A DNA stretch of 64,000 nt. It comes from Floccularia luteovirens (lineage: Eukaryota > Basidiomycota > Agaricomycetes > Agaricales > Squamanitaceae). Location: the NCBI GenBank assembly GCA_009739215.1, contig VSJF01000007.1:1736001-1800000 (forward strand), given 5' to 3'. The notes beneath the pieces were generated by a model. It ran no database searches, had not been told where the DNA came from, and was given only the letters and a program-made list of their open reading frames with translations. The position numbers were made by a program, and so were the translations under genes. This document shows, in pieces, positions 1 to 10,956 of this stretch. Positions within the stretch are counted from its first letter, which is position 1. Each line of letters begins with the position of its first letter.

Positions 1-1
1 T

Positions 2-109
2 AAAGAATTATCAGCCACAGTAAGGGCACTATTAACAGAACTACTCAATGAAGAAAAAGAAGAATTCTTTGAAGAATTAGAAAAAGAGGATTTTTCACCC
101 AATCAATAG
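2..109 (+). pseudogene. Ty3/gypsy gag C-terminal tail
   Basis: The window opens inside an open frame that ends in a strongly acidic Glu/Lys-rich tail (…EEFFEELEKEDFSPNQ) and stops at 107-109. An ATG for the pol frame follows at 115, so gag and pol lie in different frames five bases apart, as is common in Ty3/gypsy elements. Only the last 35 residues are inside the window, so the gag call rests on the position just upstream of a retropepsin/RT frame. Confidence 0.5.
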
Positions 110-149
110 TAACCATGGCTATTGATTATCCAATCAGAGTGGTAGTCCC

Positions 150-738
150 TGTTACTGTTAGGGGTTTTATATGTTGTCATTTACTGTCTCGTTGTTTGGC
201 CATCCAGGTAAGGGAGCAGTTGATGGTTTTGCCAGTCAGATTTCCCTGGCACGATAGTGGGGTTACTCCACTACATGAGTTACAAACCACTTGTCGAGAT
301 TTCTCTGAGGTCAGTTACAGAGGAAGAACATGCAGGCCTTTCAGCATGTACGGTGTTGCCCATGCCATTATTACAACTTGTCCTGCCATCCTAGACAGGG
401 AAGGGAGATTAACCAGAGGTAACAGAGTAATAAGCAAGTGTATTGCGAGTACTTGAAACTAAGATCAAGCTGAGGCTTGTCTGTAGTTTCGTGCTACTTA
501 AATACAAGTACACTACTTCTAATAATAAACTATTGCATGCTTGTTCAGTAAGCTACAAGTCAGTGTAGAGTCATACAGAAGTATCTACTAGTCATTTAGA
601 AGCTTGTACAAGTCACTACAAGTTAGGAGAAGCATAAATGTGAGTCATATACAAAGAAGTAGTAAACAAGGCGAGAATGCATTGCGCATGTGTTCTAAAG
701 TCCAGGGAGATAGTGCGTATCTGGATAAGATCATAACA
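150..738. mobile_element. Solo LTR, family A, copy 1 (TSD GTCCC)
   Basis: A 589-bp segment begins TGTTACTG and ends CATAACA, so its termini are the short inverted repeat TGTTA/TAACA. It is flanked by the perfect 5-bp direct repeat GTCCC (145-149 and 739-743). Removing it and one repeat rejoins the start of the pol frame (MAIDYPIRV… to …TLITQDSLYI). It shares extended similarity with 7289-7865. No internal coding region is present, so this is a solo LTR left after LTR-LTR recombination. Confidence 0.85.
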
Positions 739-2281
739 GTCCCTACTCTTATAACACAAGACTCCCTATATATTCCACTTTGATTTGAAGTAGAAAACAA
801 CTCACTAGGAAAAGAAGTAGTCATTACTAAAGCATTAGTTGACTCTGGAGCTACCAAAAGCTTCATATATTTGGACTTCATACCAAAACTCAAAAAAAGA
901 CCAAAACCTATATTAGGGAAAAGAATAAACATTACAAATGCAGATGGATCCCCAAATGGATAAGTTACTCATTATATCCAAGCTCCTCTCATGCTTAAAG
1001 GAGAAGCAAATCATCAAGTTACCCTATATATTGCAAATATAGGACACCAAGATATTATCTTAGGAATGGATTGGCTTAAACATCTAAATCCCACAATCAA
1101 TTAGAAAAATGAAACCCTCAATATTCCAAACAATTCTCTACTTACACAAATAACCACAGAAGAAGCAATACTCTGAATCATACAGGAGGATCACAATGAA
1201 GAATCTCTTGACCCTGATGGGATCAAATACTATTTACAAGATTCTGATTCCAAAACTGAAAAAGAATATCCAATCCAAGTCAAGATGACTCAGGCTCAAA
1301 CAATGGCAGCAAACACCATACCTCAAGAAGTCACAACAATAGAAGAAAAACTCCTGAGAGAGTTTTATCTATTTAAAGATGTATTCAATAAATAAAAATC
1401 TGATAGAATGCCAGCAAGACACCCCTGGAATCACAAGATTGATCTCAAGCCCAATTTTAAGAATAAAGACAGTAAAATCTATCCCCTCAACCCTATTGAA
1501 GATTATAAAATGCAAGAATTTATCAAAGAAACCTCACAAAAGGATACATCTGACTCTTCAAGTCAGAAATGGCTTCCCCATTCTTCTTTGTTGTAAAGAA
1601 AGATGGAAGCTTAAGACCCTGCTAAGACTATCACTACCTTAATAAAGGAACAATTAAGAAACCATACCCTCTACTCTTAATCTCAGAACTCTTAACCAAA
1701 TTAAGAGATAGCAAGATCTTTACAAAACTCAACATCCGATGAGGATACAACAACATCAGAATTCGAGAAGGCGATGAGCCTAAAGCAGCATTCAAGACCA
1801 AAATGAGACTCTTTGAGCCCACAGTAATGTTTTTTGGAATGTGCAATTCTCTGGCAACCTTCCAAAACATGATGGACAACATATTCAGAGATATGATTAA
1901 TAAAGAATGGGTCACCATTTACATGGATGACATCCTGATATTTTCAGAAACACTGGAACAACAAACTGAAAGAACCCTTTAGAGAAATGCAAATTCAACA
2001 AGAAATAGGTAGAATACCTGGGACTTATCATTTCAGAGAACAAGATCTTGATGGATCCAATTAAACTAAAAGGAATTGAAGACTGGCCATCACTGTAAAC
2101 AGTCAAACAAATCAGAAGTTTCCTAGGATTTGGAAACTTTTATAAGAAATTTATACACAAATTCTCAGACTTAGTGCAACCACTAAATGAACTCCTCAAG
2201 AAAAACACCAAATTCCTTTGGTCAGATGAATGTCAATCATCTTTTGAGAAACTTAAGAAAGCATTTACCACTGCCCTGGTA

Positions 2282-3341
2282 AAGAGTAGGTAAGTGCGAG
2301 CAGGCTCAGAAGCCTAATGGGGAGCAGCACATCCATCTGCTGATTCTGAAGAGAGTTCCCTATTGAAAACTTAGGTAGTTTGATTATATGAGTGGCTTAT
2401 AAGTTAAATAATGGAGCATGCGAGTGTGGAAGGATGTGGACAAAGTCCGCATTGGGGATGCATGGTAAATGTGCATGAGCGTGTTATCTTGCAGAGTGCA
2501 GATGCACTTGGTGTGTGAAGGATGAGTAGGTAAAGAGTAGTTTTAAAAGAGAATTTTAGATCTTAGATGCTAACTGATTGGGATGATCAAAACTTCCCTC
2601 CTTGCTATCTAAGTTACAATCTTTTATAGCTATGAGCATTGTGGAAATGGTACTGAGTGATTGGAGAAATTTACTAATTTAATGAATGGTAACAGTGAAA
2701 TAAATCACAAGGAACACTGCCAGGAACATATGCTATACTGGTTATAGAATTATGAAACTCACAAAAGAGAAAGAAAAGCCAAACAACACTGAGGGCCATC
2801 TGGTCTGCCTTGCGGAAACACAGGAATGCTGAGCATTGCTATGCACTTGCATTACACATGACCAAGGTAGTCATGGACCCATGTGTTAATATTAACAAAA
2901 GTGCTATTTTCTTAGTCCAAAAAGCAAATCTGCATAATAATCCCAATTAAGACTGATGATCTGATAAGTGATGGCACTGATATGGGGTTTTTACCAGCTA
3001 ATTTTAAGAGACATGGCAGCCGAGGGGCTTGTGAGCTAAAGTTAATAGTTGATGGCATCAGTAGGCTGCATGGTCCTCATTAAGCTATGTGGTGTCCAGA
3101 AGAGTGCATTGTGAGAATTAAGAATGGGGGCATATGTCCTGGCTGTCACTAGTATTGAGCAGGGCATTTATGGCATCTGGGGCTTCACAATATGAAAGTT
3201 GGGCAGTCAATTGTGTAAAAATGACTGAATATTGTACTTTGTGTTGTGATCGGTTGAGGAGGTTCTCTGATACACATTAGGCTTAGGCTATGTCCTGGGC
3301 TTACTATATCCATTCCAAGGTAGTGGGGGTTTCCCACACTA
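2282..3341. mobile_element. Unclassified ~1.06-kb insertion in the RT/RNase H frame
   Basis: The pol frame reads …AFTTALV up to 2281 and resumes as LQMPDF after 3341. The intervening DNA has no pol similarity. The flanks share GTA (2279-2281 and 3342-3344), a possible 3-bp target duplication. The right end (3321-3341) folds back on itself (TAGTG … CACTA). The left part carries a second 12-bp repeat, GGTAAAGAGTAG, at 2278-2289 and 2529-2540, which may mark a nested event. No transposase frame is visible. Exact ends are uncertain by a few bases. Confidence 0.55.
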
Positions 3342-5461
3342 GTACTACAAATGCCAGACTTCAAGAAACAATTCCTACTAGAAATGAATGTATCCAAATA
3401 TGCATCTGGAGCAGTCCTAAAACAGAAAGACATAAATAGACTATGACACCCATGTGGATTCATATCCAAATCGTTTACAGAAACTGAAAGAAACTACAAG
3501 ATCTACAATTGAAAACTCTTTGCAGTAATCCAAGCACTCACAGAATGGAGGCACTTTCTTCTCAGATCTCCATTCCCAGTCATTGTGACTTGCGACCACA
3601 AGAACCTTACCTATTATAGAAACCCCCAGAAATTAAACAGAAGATAGGCCTGATGGAGCCTATTCTTATTAGAATTCAACATCATATTAATACATACACC
3701 CAGATCCCAAATGGTGTAAAGCAATGCACTATCAAGAAGACCAGACTATATCCCAAAAAAGGATCATGACAATAAAGATATTACAATGCTTCCAAAGCAA
3801 ATGTTTATCCAAGTCATCGATATAGAAATCAGACAAGAAATCCTCAATTCTTACAAGAAAGAACCAATGGTGCAAGAAGCTATCAACACTATAAAGAACT
3901 TCCCAACAACAAAAACTGCATTACCAGATTGGAAAATAGAAGATGGACTCCTCTTCTATTAGAACAAATGCTACATTCCAATGAATGAAAATCTAAGAAG
4001 ACAACTATTATAGAAATATCATGACTCTGCCCCTATGGTACATCCTGGAATACTCCACACCCTAGAACTCCTAAAACGAGACTATTGGTGGCCCAGTATC
4101 CATGCATTTACAAAGAACTACATCTGAGGCTGTGCCATCTGTCAGTAGACAAAAATAAACAGACATCCAACTACTCCACTCTATAATCCAATAGGCACCC
4201 CAGAAAACAATAGACCATTCATGCAAACATCTGTAGATTTTATCACAGATCTTCCCAAATCAGATGGCTATGATAGTATCATAGTTATAGTAGACCATGG
4301 GCTTACAAAGAGAGTAATTCTAATTCCTTGTCACAGACAATAGATGCAATCCAAACTGCCCAACTCCTGATAAACTATGTGTACAAATGCTTCAGTCTTC
4401 TAGACAAGATCATATCTGACAGAGGACCCCAATTCACCTCTAAAGCATTTCAAGAATTAGAAAACTCTTAGGCATCAAACTAGCTATGAGTACTACCTAC
4501 CACCCTCAAACAAATAGAGGCACAGAACATGCAAACCAAGAAATAGAAGCATACTTAGCTATCTTCTGTGCAAATAACTCCAAAACATGGAACTCCCATC
4601 TCCTGCTTTTAGAATTCTCTTACAATCAGAAACCCCACACACTTTGAGACAAATCTCCATTCTATATAATGATAGGATACAATCCACAACCATTCCCAAC
4701 AGCTTACAATATACCATCTATCAAAGAAAGATTGAAATCAATCCAAGAAGCACAAGATAAAGCAAACATAGCACATGAACTTGCACATCAAACAATGATA
4801 AGTTGAGTCAAGAACAAGTTTACACCCTTTAAGAAGAATGACCTAATATGGCTAGAGTCAAAACATCTAAAACTCAGATACCAGAAAAGGAAACTAGCAC
4901 CTAAATGAGAAGGACCATTTCCTATTATGGAAGTCCTTGGCCCCCTCACCTACCAATTGAAACTCCCAACATCATGGAGAATACACTCCATCTTCCATGC
5001 CTTGCTTCTCACCTCTTACCAAGAAACAGAAGTTCACAGACCCAATTATACTAAATCGCCCCCAGATCTTATCAATAACACTGAGAAATACAAAGTAGAA
5101 GATATTGTAACATACCAGAATAATGAAAGAAGAATCTGCTACCTAGTCAAATAGAAAGGCTATCCTTCCTTAGACAACTCATATGTTAAGAACTGACTTC
5201 GGGATCAACTCTGTGAACTTGGAGTTAACTTCCGTTGGATGTTAGACATGGCTTCAATGATGTCCATTGCACCTTGCTGACTTCCGATGTCTAATTTACA
5301 AACACCAAGATTTGTGTCTGAAGACTGGAGTAGTTGCAGGAAGAGGATGGAACTTAGAGAGGAACAAGATTACAAGTCTTAGTTGATATTCAAACTACAG
5401 AACTATGTACATCTCTGTAGTTTAAGTACTGGTAACAACGTGTGAATATCCCTGAGGGTAG

Positions 5462-5729
5462 TAATGTGGGGAGGTATATTAAAAGAGGACAAAGGAATGA
5501 TGAAAAAAGAATAAGTGTTTGTTACAAGTGTTATGTAATATGGGGGATGTATGTCCGAGAAATGGAGAAGGATAAAAGGGTAATAATATGAAGTCTGAGG
5601 TGGATGGATATGTCTGAGGTAAGGTTTAGATGTCCGAGGTTTCAGAGGTGTTTGGATCCTGATATCATAGGAACCTGAATCCCATTTAAAAAACTTCCTA
5701 GAAATCCTAAACACTTATAAAGCAGTACA
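5462..5729 (+). mobile_element. Putative LTR of the chromovirus
   Basis: This stretch follows a short purine-rich run (CTGAGGGTAG) and lies between the pol end and a gag start. It begins TAATGTGG and ends GCAGTACA. TGGAATACC follows immediately, which resembles a primer binding site starting TGG (complement of a tRNA 3' CCA). If right, one LTR serves as 3' LTR of the upstream pol and 5' LTR of the downstream gag. Its TAATG…TACA ends match those of solo LTR family B. No second copy is available in the window, so the boundaries are inferred. Confidence 0.4.
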
Positions 5730-5734
5730 TGGAA

Positions 5735-5901
5735 TAATGCAACTGCAGACTGCTAGAATGGAATAGTAATGGAGATTGGGGATATTATATATAATGTATG
5801 TTATAATATATAGTAGATGATGTAGTTGATATGTTCTCTAAGTGAAGTACTGTTTGTCACGACTCAATGTGACCATGCCGTGACGCATGTCACTTACTAC
5901 A
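5735..5901. mobile_element. Solo LTR, family B, copy 1 (TSD TGGAA)
   Basis: A 167-bp element beginning TAATGCAACTGC and ending CTTACTACA. It is flanked by the perfect 5-bp direct repeat TGGAA (5730-5734 and 5902-5906). A second copy at 8211-8377 aligns over its whole length with scattered substitutions and small indels. It has landed in the presumed primer binding site of the gypsy element. There is no coding content. Confidence 0.85.
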
Positions 5902-5937
5902 TGGAATACCACTCTCCATTCCATTTGACCCACAAAA

Positions 5938-6950
5938 ATGACTTTCACCAAAGAAACCTCCCCAGCACCAATAGCAGCAACTCCAGAACCTGTCCCTGAT
6001 AGTCCAGTCCACATTCAGTCCACCCCAGCAATCCCCCTTCAAAGACAACCCTTAGTATTTATTCAACTGTCAGAAATTTCAGTACCATCACCAGTATCTC
6101 CCCTTGCACTGCCCATCACATTTGTATCACTACCTATATTATTAGCATAACCAGCATCACCCCCAGCGTCTGCCTCATTACTAGTATCTCTCCTAATTAA
6201 ACTCCCGTCCTCCACACCCATCTCTCCACCTCTGTTGCATGTCTGCATCCAAACTCCCATTATCCCCATCTCTTCAGAATCTAACAGTTCAACCTCCACA
6301 GGTCCACTCTGCCTCAGAGTATCTCTCAAGATCAACTACCTCCATCTTTCAGACATTAAACAATTATTTAAAGAAGAGGACAAAAGACTTTTCATCAACA
6401 ACTGGCCTAACAAGATCGTCCCTAAGAATGCCCCTAAATTTAGAGAACTGTACACTTTATTTGAAGTCCATGAGAAACTATAGTAGCTTACAACCAAGAT
6501 TGTTGAGCTTAGTACCCCCCAGCTCAACTCTCTCAACTGCAACAGTCTCACAGACTAACTGTCTATGTACATTAAACCAGAAGCAAGGACGGCTACTCCT
6601 CATCCACTACTCCCTCTTCACACTCTATGATGCACAGAATATAGCATGGGCAGACCAAGAATGTCTCCCCCACCATGACCACAGAAACCTATTCCTGTTA
6701 CCCTCAGGGCTATTGATGACAAATGTTTCTAATATGGATTGATATATCATTGAGCAATGGACTGCCCCAAATACAGATGCATCTATTGCAAGAAATACAA
6801 ATCCAGCCACTACTCTGGCAACTGCACAGACAAACAATGCATCTTGGACTACATCACTAAAGAACAATGCATCAGAACTATAGAATTGAATCAGGGCCCC
6901 TTCTGATGCCCTCACTCTCCCAACTATGACTACATCAGCAAATCCCAGGT
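5938..6950 (+). pseudogene. Decayed gag remnant with zinc knuckle
   Basis: An ATG at 5938 follows the presumed LTR and primer site and opens a Pro/Ser-rich frame (MTFTKETSPAPIAA…) of gag type. The frame breaks at 6148, and further gag-like pieces continue in other frames to about 6900. A zinc-knuckle-like motif Cx2Cx6Hx4C (CIYCKKYKSSHYSGNC) lies near 6780-6830. No pol follows: a MITE-like element and a solo LTR come next. This is the start of a second, internally deleted element of the same class as the one upstream. Confidence 0.6.
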
Positions 6951-6954
6951 CTGC

Positions 6955-7214
6955 TATGGCTTGCTATGGAGTACTCTATAGTGCCATAGTAGCTGTAGCA
7001 GCTGTAGCATGAGGTTATAAGCTGTAGAGCACTCCACAGCACTCTATAGATAGACTGTAGCAGTACTGTAGCACTTCATAGATAGGCTGTAGTATGCTGT
7101 AGCAGTATTGTAGCACTTCATAGATGGATTATGTAAGCAATTTATGATTGATATATGCTATACAATACTATGGAGCACTATGGAGTGCTCCATAGCAAGC
7201 TATAGCAAGCCATA
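6955..7214. mobile_element. MITE-like inverted-repeat element (~260 bp)
   Basis: The left end (6955-6989) and the reverse complement of the right end (about 7169-7214) share TATGGCTTGC…ATGGAG…CTC…ATAGTGC over about 35 bases, with a 10-base indel. The outer TA on each side would fit a TA target duplication (Tc1/mariner-type MITE). The interior contains two diverged copies of a CTGTAGCAGTA(C/T)TGTAGCACTT unit (from 7055 and from 7097). There is no coding capacity. Confidence 0.55.
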
Positions 7215-7288
7215 GATAATATTTTTTATTTGTATTTGTATTTGTATTTGTTTATTTTATTTGTTTATTCATATTTATATATATTTAT

Positions 7289-7865
7289 TGTTACCGCTAT
7301 GCGTGTTATTGTTGTAGATAGGAGTCGAGTCGAATGCTAGTCATGTTTCCCTAGTGCGTCAAGGGGTAAAGTCCTCGAACTAGTTACTTTTGCCACTAGT
7401 GGGGGCCTCATCGAGGTCAATTACGACGGAGGGGGCAGCCAGGCGTTTCAGGCTGCTCGCTGTCTTGCGTGCCGTTATATACAACTTGCTAGCTGTCCTA
7501 GACTAGGGAGGGAGGATTCGCTTAGTGCACACAGAGGTAGCAGAATAATCAAGCGTGTTAGGCAGTATTCAAACTAAGGTCAAGCTGAGGCTTGCCTGTA
7601 GTTTGTGCTATCTTAAATACATAATCTGTACTACTAAGAATAGCCTACAATGAGGCGTATCACTAAGCCTACAAGTCATATAGAAGTGCTACTAGTCATA
7701 TAGAAGATGCGTTGAGTCAAATAGATGCGCGCGCGAGTCAAAAGGTGAAACACAAGAGTCAAGGTGCTAAAGATAGTAAACATGAGGAGAATGTGTTGAA
7801 GACGTGTGTGTTTAAACTGTTCTAAAGTCCAGGGAGATATTGTAAGTCCGGATAAGGTCATAACA
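7289..7865. mobile_element. Solo LTR, family A, copy 2 (TSD TTTAT)
   Basis: A 577-bp element beginning TGTTACCG and ending CATAACA. It is flanked by the perfect 5-bp repeat TTTAT (7284-7288 and 7866-7870). It is similar to 150-738, clearest over the stretches with AAGCTGAGGCTTG and AGTCCAGGGAGATA. It lacks an internal region. It sits in AT-rich DNA next to the MITE-like element. Confidence 0.85.
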
Positions 7866-7914
7866 TTTATAATTATATTAATTATATAATATAACACTAT
7901 ATGTCACTATACAA

Positions 7915-8130
7915 AGATTAAAAAAACATATAAAAAACATAATTAAAACATATACAAAAACATAAAAAAACATGACAAAAAACATATAAAAACATAGAAA
8001 AAACATTTTAAAAAAACATAGAAAAACATCAAAAAAAAAAAAGGAAAACATCAAAATAAAACATAGAAAAACATAAGAAAAACATAAGAAAACATAAGAA
8101 AAACATAGGAAAGAGAAAAACTCGGACACA
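7915..8130. repeat. Degenerate A-rich CATA repeat
   Basis: About 200 bp of imperfect repeats built on (A)4-8-CAT, for example AAAAACATA, repeated more than twenty times with variable A runs. This is slippage-type low-complexity DNA between the two solo LTRs. The apparent Phe/Val/Tyr-rich reading frame on the minus strand is a by-product. Confidence 0.7.
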
Positions 8131-8210
8131 TAACAGAAAAGAAAGAACATACCAGCATTTGTACAATCCCTTCTATCACTACCAGACTCTGACAACTATG
8201 AAAATGAGAG

Positions 8211-8377
8211 TAATGCAACTGCAGACTGCTGGAATAGGATAGTAATGAAGATTGGGGATATTATATATAATGTATATTATGACATGTAGTTGATGTTGTT
8301 GTTAATATATTCTCTAAGTGAAGTACTATTTGTCATGACTCAATGTGACCGTGACGTGGCGCGTGTCACTTACTACA
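8211..8377. mobile_element. Solo LTR, family B, copy 2 (TSD GAGAG)
   Basis: A 167-bp copy of the element at 5735-5901, with the same termini (TAATGCAACTGC … CTTACTACA). It is flanked by the perfect 5-bp repeat GAGAG (8206-8210 and 8378-8382). Full-length match plus target duplication make this a secure solo LTR. Confidence 0.85.
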
Positions 8378-8534
8378 GAGAGAAGATAGTGGTTGAAGAA
8401 GATGGAAGAGAAGCAAAAAGAAAATTTAAGTTCGAAGTATCCAGGGTAAATTTCCCACAGTCATATGACTCTGCTGTTGACAAAGATTGGTGTGAGATTA
8501 TGACAAATATATGTCTTAATAGTAAACATGCTAG

Positions 8535-8675
8535 CTCAGTGTTTGTGTGGTCAAACGACTGTAATATTATTTACCTTAATAGTAAACACACTAGCTACTT
8601 TACTATTAGTATAAATTGTAAGGAAAGTAAAGAACATTCTCACCTCAGTGTTTGTGTGGTCAAACGACTGAGGTG
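8535..8675. repeat. 27-bp direct repeat, second copy in a strong hairpin
   Basis: CTCAGTGTTTGTGTGGTCAA plus ACGACTG occurs at 8535-8561 and again at 8644-8670. Around the second copy, CACCTCAGT (8641-8649) pairs with ACTGAGGTG (8667-8675) and GTTTG (8650-8654) with CAAAC (8661-8665), giving a 14-bp stem with one bulged G and a 6-nt loop. The first copy keeps only the inner stem. A second repeated phrase (CTTAATAGTAAACA) lies near 8516 and 8576. No gene is recognised here. Confidence 0.6.
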
Positions 8676-9009
8676 TTCAGAAAGTATCAAGATGTTTAAA
8701 TATTTAAAGAGCAGATAGGCTATACCTTTTCAAGGTAGTGTAAAAAGAGAAAACAAATGAATCTACTTTTAAGTGATCAAAGGAGGACATGAAAAAGGAA
8801 TGGTATAATTATTGACGCAGGTGTTAATAAAAGAAATGGTATAATAAGATGAAGATGCGTTATGTCCAATGAATTTGGGTGCATGTTTGGACTTGCGCAT
8901 GCTTGTTATTTCAACATGAAGCATTGGAGTACTGTTGTAATTCGCGATTTCCTGTGATCTCACTGAATTTGGCATGCCAATGAGAGTGGGGGTGGTTAGT
9001 TCGAAACAT

Positions 9010-10758
9010 TGGCCACCCAATAAGTTTGATTTTTTTTAAAAAGATTTGATGTAAGAGTTTCTCAAAGAGCAAACCTGCTACTCCATTTGTATATGGTAAT
9101 TGGGAAAATCACTGCATTAGGTTGGACACCTCCTTTTCTTCCATTCTCCAAAGTTTGTTACAGAGTTGTTGGTGGACAGATGGTGTAGCAAGGTCAACTA
9201 TATGCATGCTTTGGATGTCACTCCAGTCTAAACAATGGACTATACAGGCTGTGTGGGAAATGCTGTCCATGGGTATTGATGAAGCATCACCTAGAAGTTT
9301 AACAAAGGAGCTTGCAGTAGTAGCATTTTGAATAAAATTACTCCGCCCCTGGTAGAAGGTTTGGAGACCACTACGATCAAGATCAAAGCATATACGTACA
9401 CTGGGTTCAGCATTGAAAAATCATTTACGGACATCATTAAGGTCCTAGATTGGATATAATTGTGATCTGAGGGAGCTCATTAGTTCTGTAGATATAAGGT
9501 ATTGTACTAACTCTCATGCTTTCTCAATTTCTTCCAACGTCCATGGATCCATTATAATCACTTTAGAGTGTCGAGATTGCTGGAGGGGATTCCAGTGTGA
9601 AGTTTTGGGAGAAGTGACGTATATTGGGAATAGCTATATTACTTTATCATTGACAGAGTCGGGAAGGGTATAAGGGGCTGCAATCGAATCAACAAAGCAC
9701 CATGTATATTTCCCACCACTTTGTAAGATATGGGTTCAATGATGTTTACGCCTGACTCAGAAAATAAAAAGCATTTTCCAAATTTAAACCAGACAACATT
9801 CTTCTTCTCTCCAAGGCAACAGCACAATGCATACAGAATCCACTGTGTTTTTCCTAAATGTAAATCACATGTAAATCACCATGATGAGCAGGAAAAGCAT
9901 TTTAGAAGTTTCTCACACCATTTCCTGGTTGCCTGGTGAGCACAACCAGGCTGTTGTGTGCCTCATTGTGTATGTCCTGGATAACATTAAAAACTCTAAT
10001 ATATTTAGCACGGACAAGAAGGTGTGTTTCTCCAACATCCAAAAATGGGTTTCCAGGAAGAACATCGCCATTTACATATTTTTCATCAATTGATCTGTTT
10101 TCTGGGAGTACTTTGAGCATTAGATGAAGGGAAGACCCCCAGAACTGCTAATAGTAGTCCTGGAAGGAAGAAGGTATTATATCTGCCATATGTCATGTGG
10201 AATTAGTTAGAGAACCTCATTTGTAAGGGCAAGTACTAACCATTACTAGTTGAAGTAATCTGTGCTGTGATTATGCAGAGAGTTAAAATATGAATAGTTT
10301 GGGAGCATGAACTTCAAACCATGAAACTTTGCAATTAAATGGATTTTCCCTGCATCACCGGGGCTAAACAGTTGTGGAAAGTAACTGGATGTGTCCTCTC
10401 TCGTCTCCATCTTAACCAATGGCAGATCATTGTAAGTTGTGGCAGTTTCTGGGTCTAGCTCTAACAGAACTGGCTCATTGAGGTATGTGATGAGGGCCCA
10501 CATCTTGATACTCATAGAGCTGACCCCTTTGTAGGGAGGATAGCATCTCTTGAGTGCCATTTGCAAGTCGCCGAGATTCCAATATGAGGCTATCCTGAGG
10601 CTAATAATGTGGTCAGCAATATCTCCTGGCCCATCTAGAGCCAGGCAGAAGAGGTTCAGCTGATCATTAACATGAGGAGTGAAAAAGCAGTTTATATTGG
10701 AAACACATGGCCCCCAAAAAATGGATGAGATGGCTTCCACGATACTCTCAAGTGACAT
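9010..10758 (-). pseudogene. Decayed Crinkler-like header + P-loop NTPase gene
   Basis: Read on the minus strand, this matches the plus-strand gene at 11656-13378 along almost its full length. The header block contains SLRIASYWNLGDLQ, then GDVLPGNPFLDVG, then a corrupted Walker A (TRQPGNGK where the sister has TGQQGIGK), then WILYALC and LPYTNGVAGLLFEKLLHQ near the end, a segment beyond the sister's stop. Stops and frameshifts interrupt it after the NTPase start (for example near 9640 and 9090). Many differences are CG in the sister against TG or CA here, i.e. CpG decay. The longest open piece, 10246-10758, carries the header only. The first intron is shorter than the sister's by about 125 nt. 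Confidence 0.75.
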
Positions 10759-10956
10759 CTGTTCACGTGTTTAAATTAATTTAAGGCATGTTTGAGGGTA
10801 GAGGAAGTCTCTCTTTAATAGGAAGTCAATAGGCCAAATAAGGCTGCATGCACGTTATATGGAATGACAGTCGTGGCATGCCGGCCGTCAGGCAAGAACT
10901 CGAAAACAAATTACCAATAGCAGCACAAATCCTTAACTCACAATACTTACGTTCAA

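Larger units (their letters stand above)
115..5215 (+). pseudogene. Decayed Ty3/gypsy chromovirus pol
   Basis: Retrotransposon polyprotein, read across several stops. In order: a retropepsin with DSGA (about 840-860) and a later ILGMDW; reverse transcriptase with YMDD near 1920; RNase H (about 3355-3740); an integrase zinc region ending CAIC near 4135; an integrase core with a VDFITDLP-type block near 4235; and a C-terminal chromodomain ending YLVK-stop-KGYP near 5160. The frame is cut by a solo LTR at 150-738 and by about 1.06 kb at 2282-3341. Most in-frame stops sit where the family has Trp or Gln (TGG to TAG/TGA, CAG/CAA to TAG/TAA), i.e. C-to-T or G-to-A transitions, so the copy is dead. 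The chromodomain places it among chromoviruses. Confidence 0.9.

Noticed and set aside
2282..3341. Helitron or CACTA element
   Set aside because: The right end has a fold-back and reads CTAG, but there is no 5' TC end, no matching CACTA inverted termini and no transposase or helicase frame.
740..5215. Reassigned TAG codon in the retroelement
   Set aside because: Stops of all three types occur, single-base breaks are also present, and the neighbouring cellular genes stop at TAG, TGA and TAA normally. Decay explains it.
7878..8195. Phe/Tyr/Val-rich minus-strand membrane-like frame
   Set aside because: Generated by the degenerate A-rich CATA repeat; no gene context.
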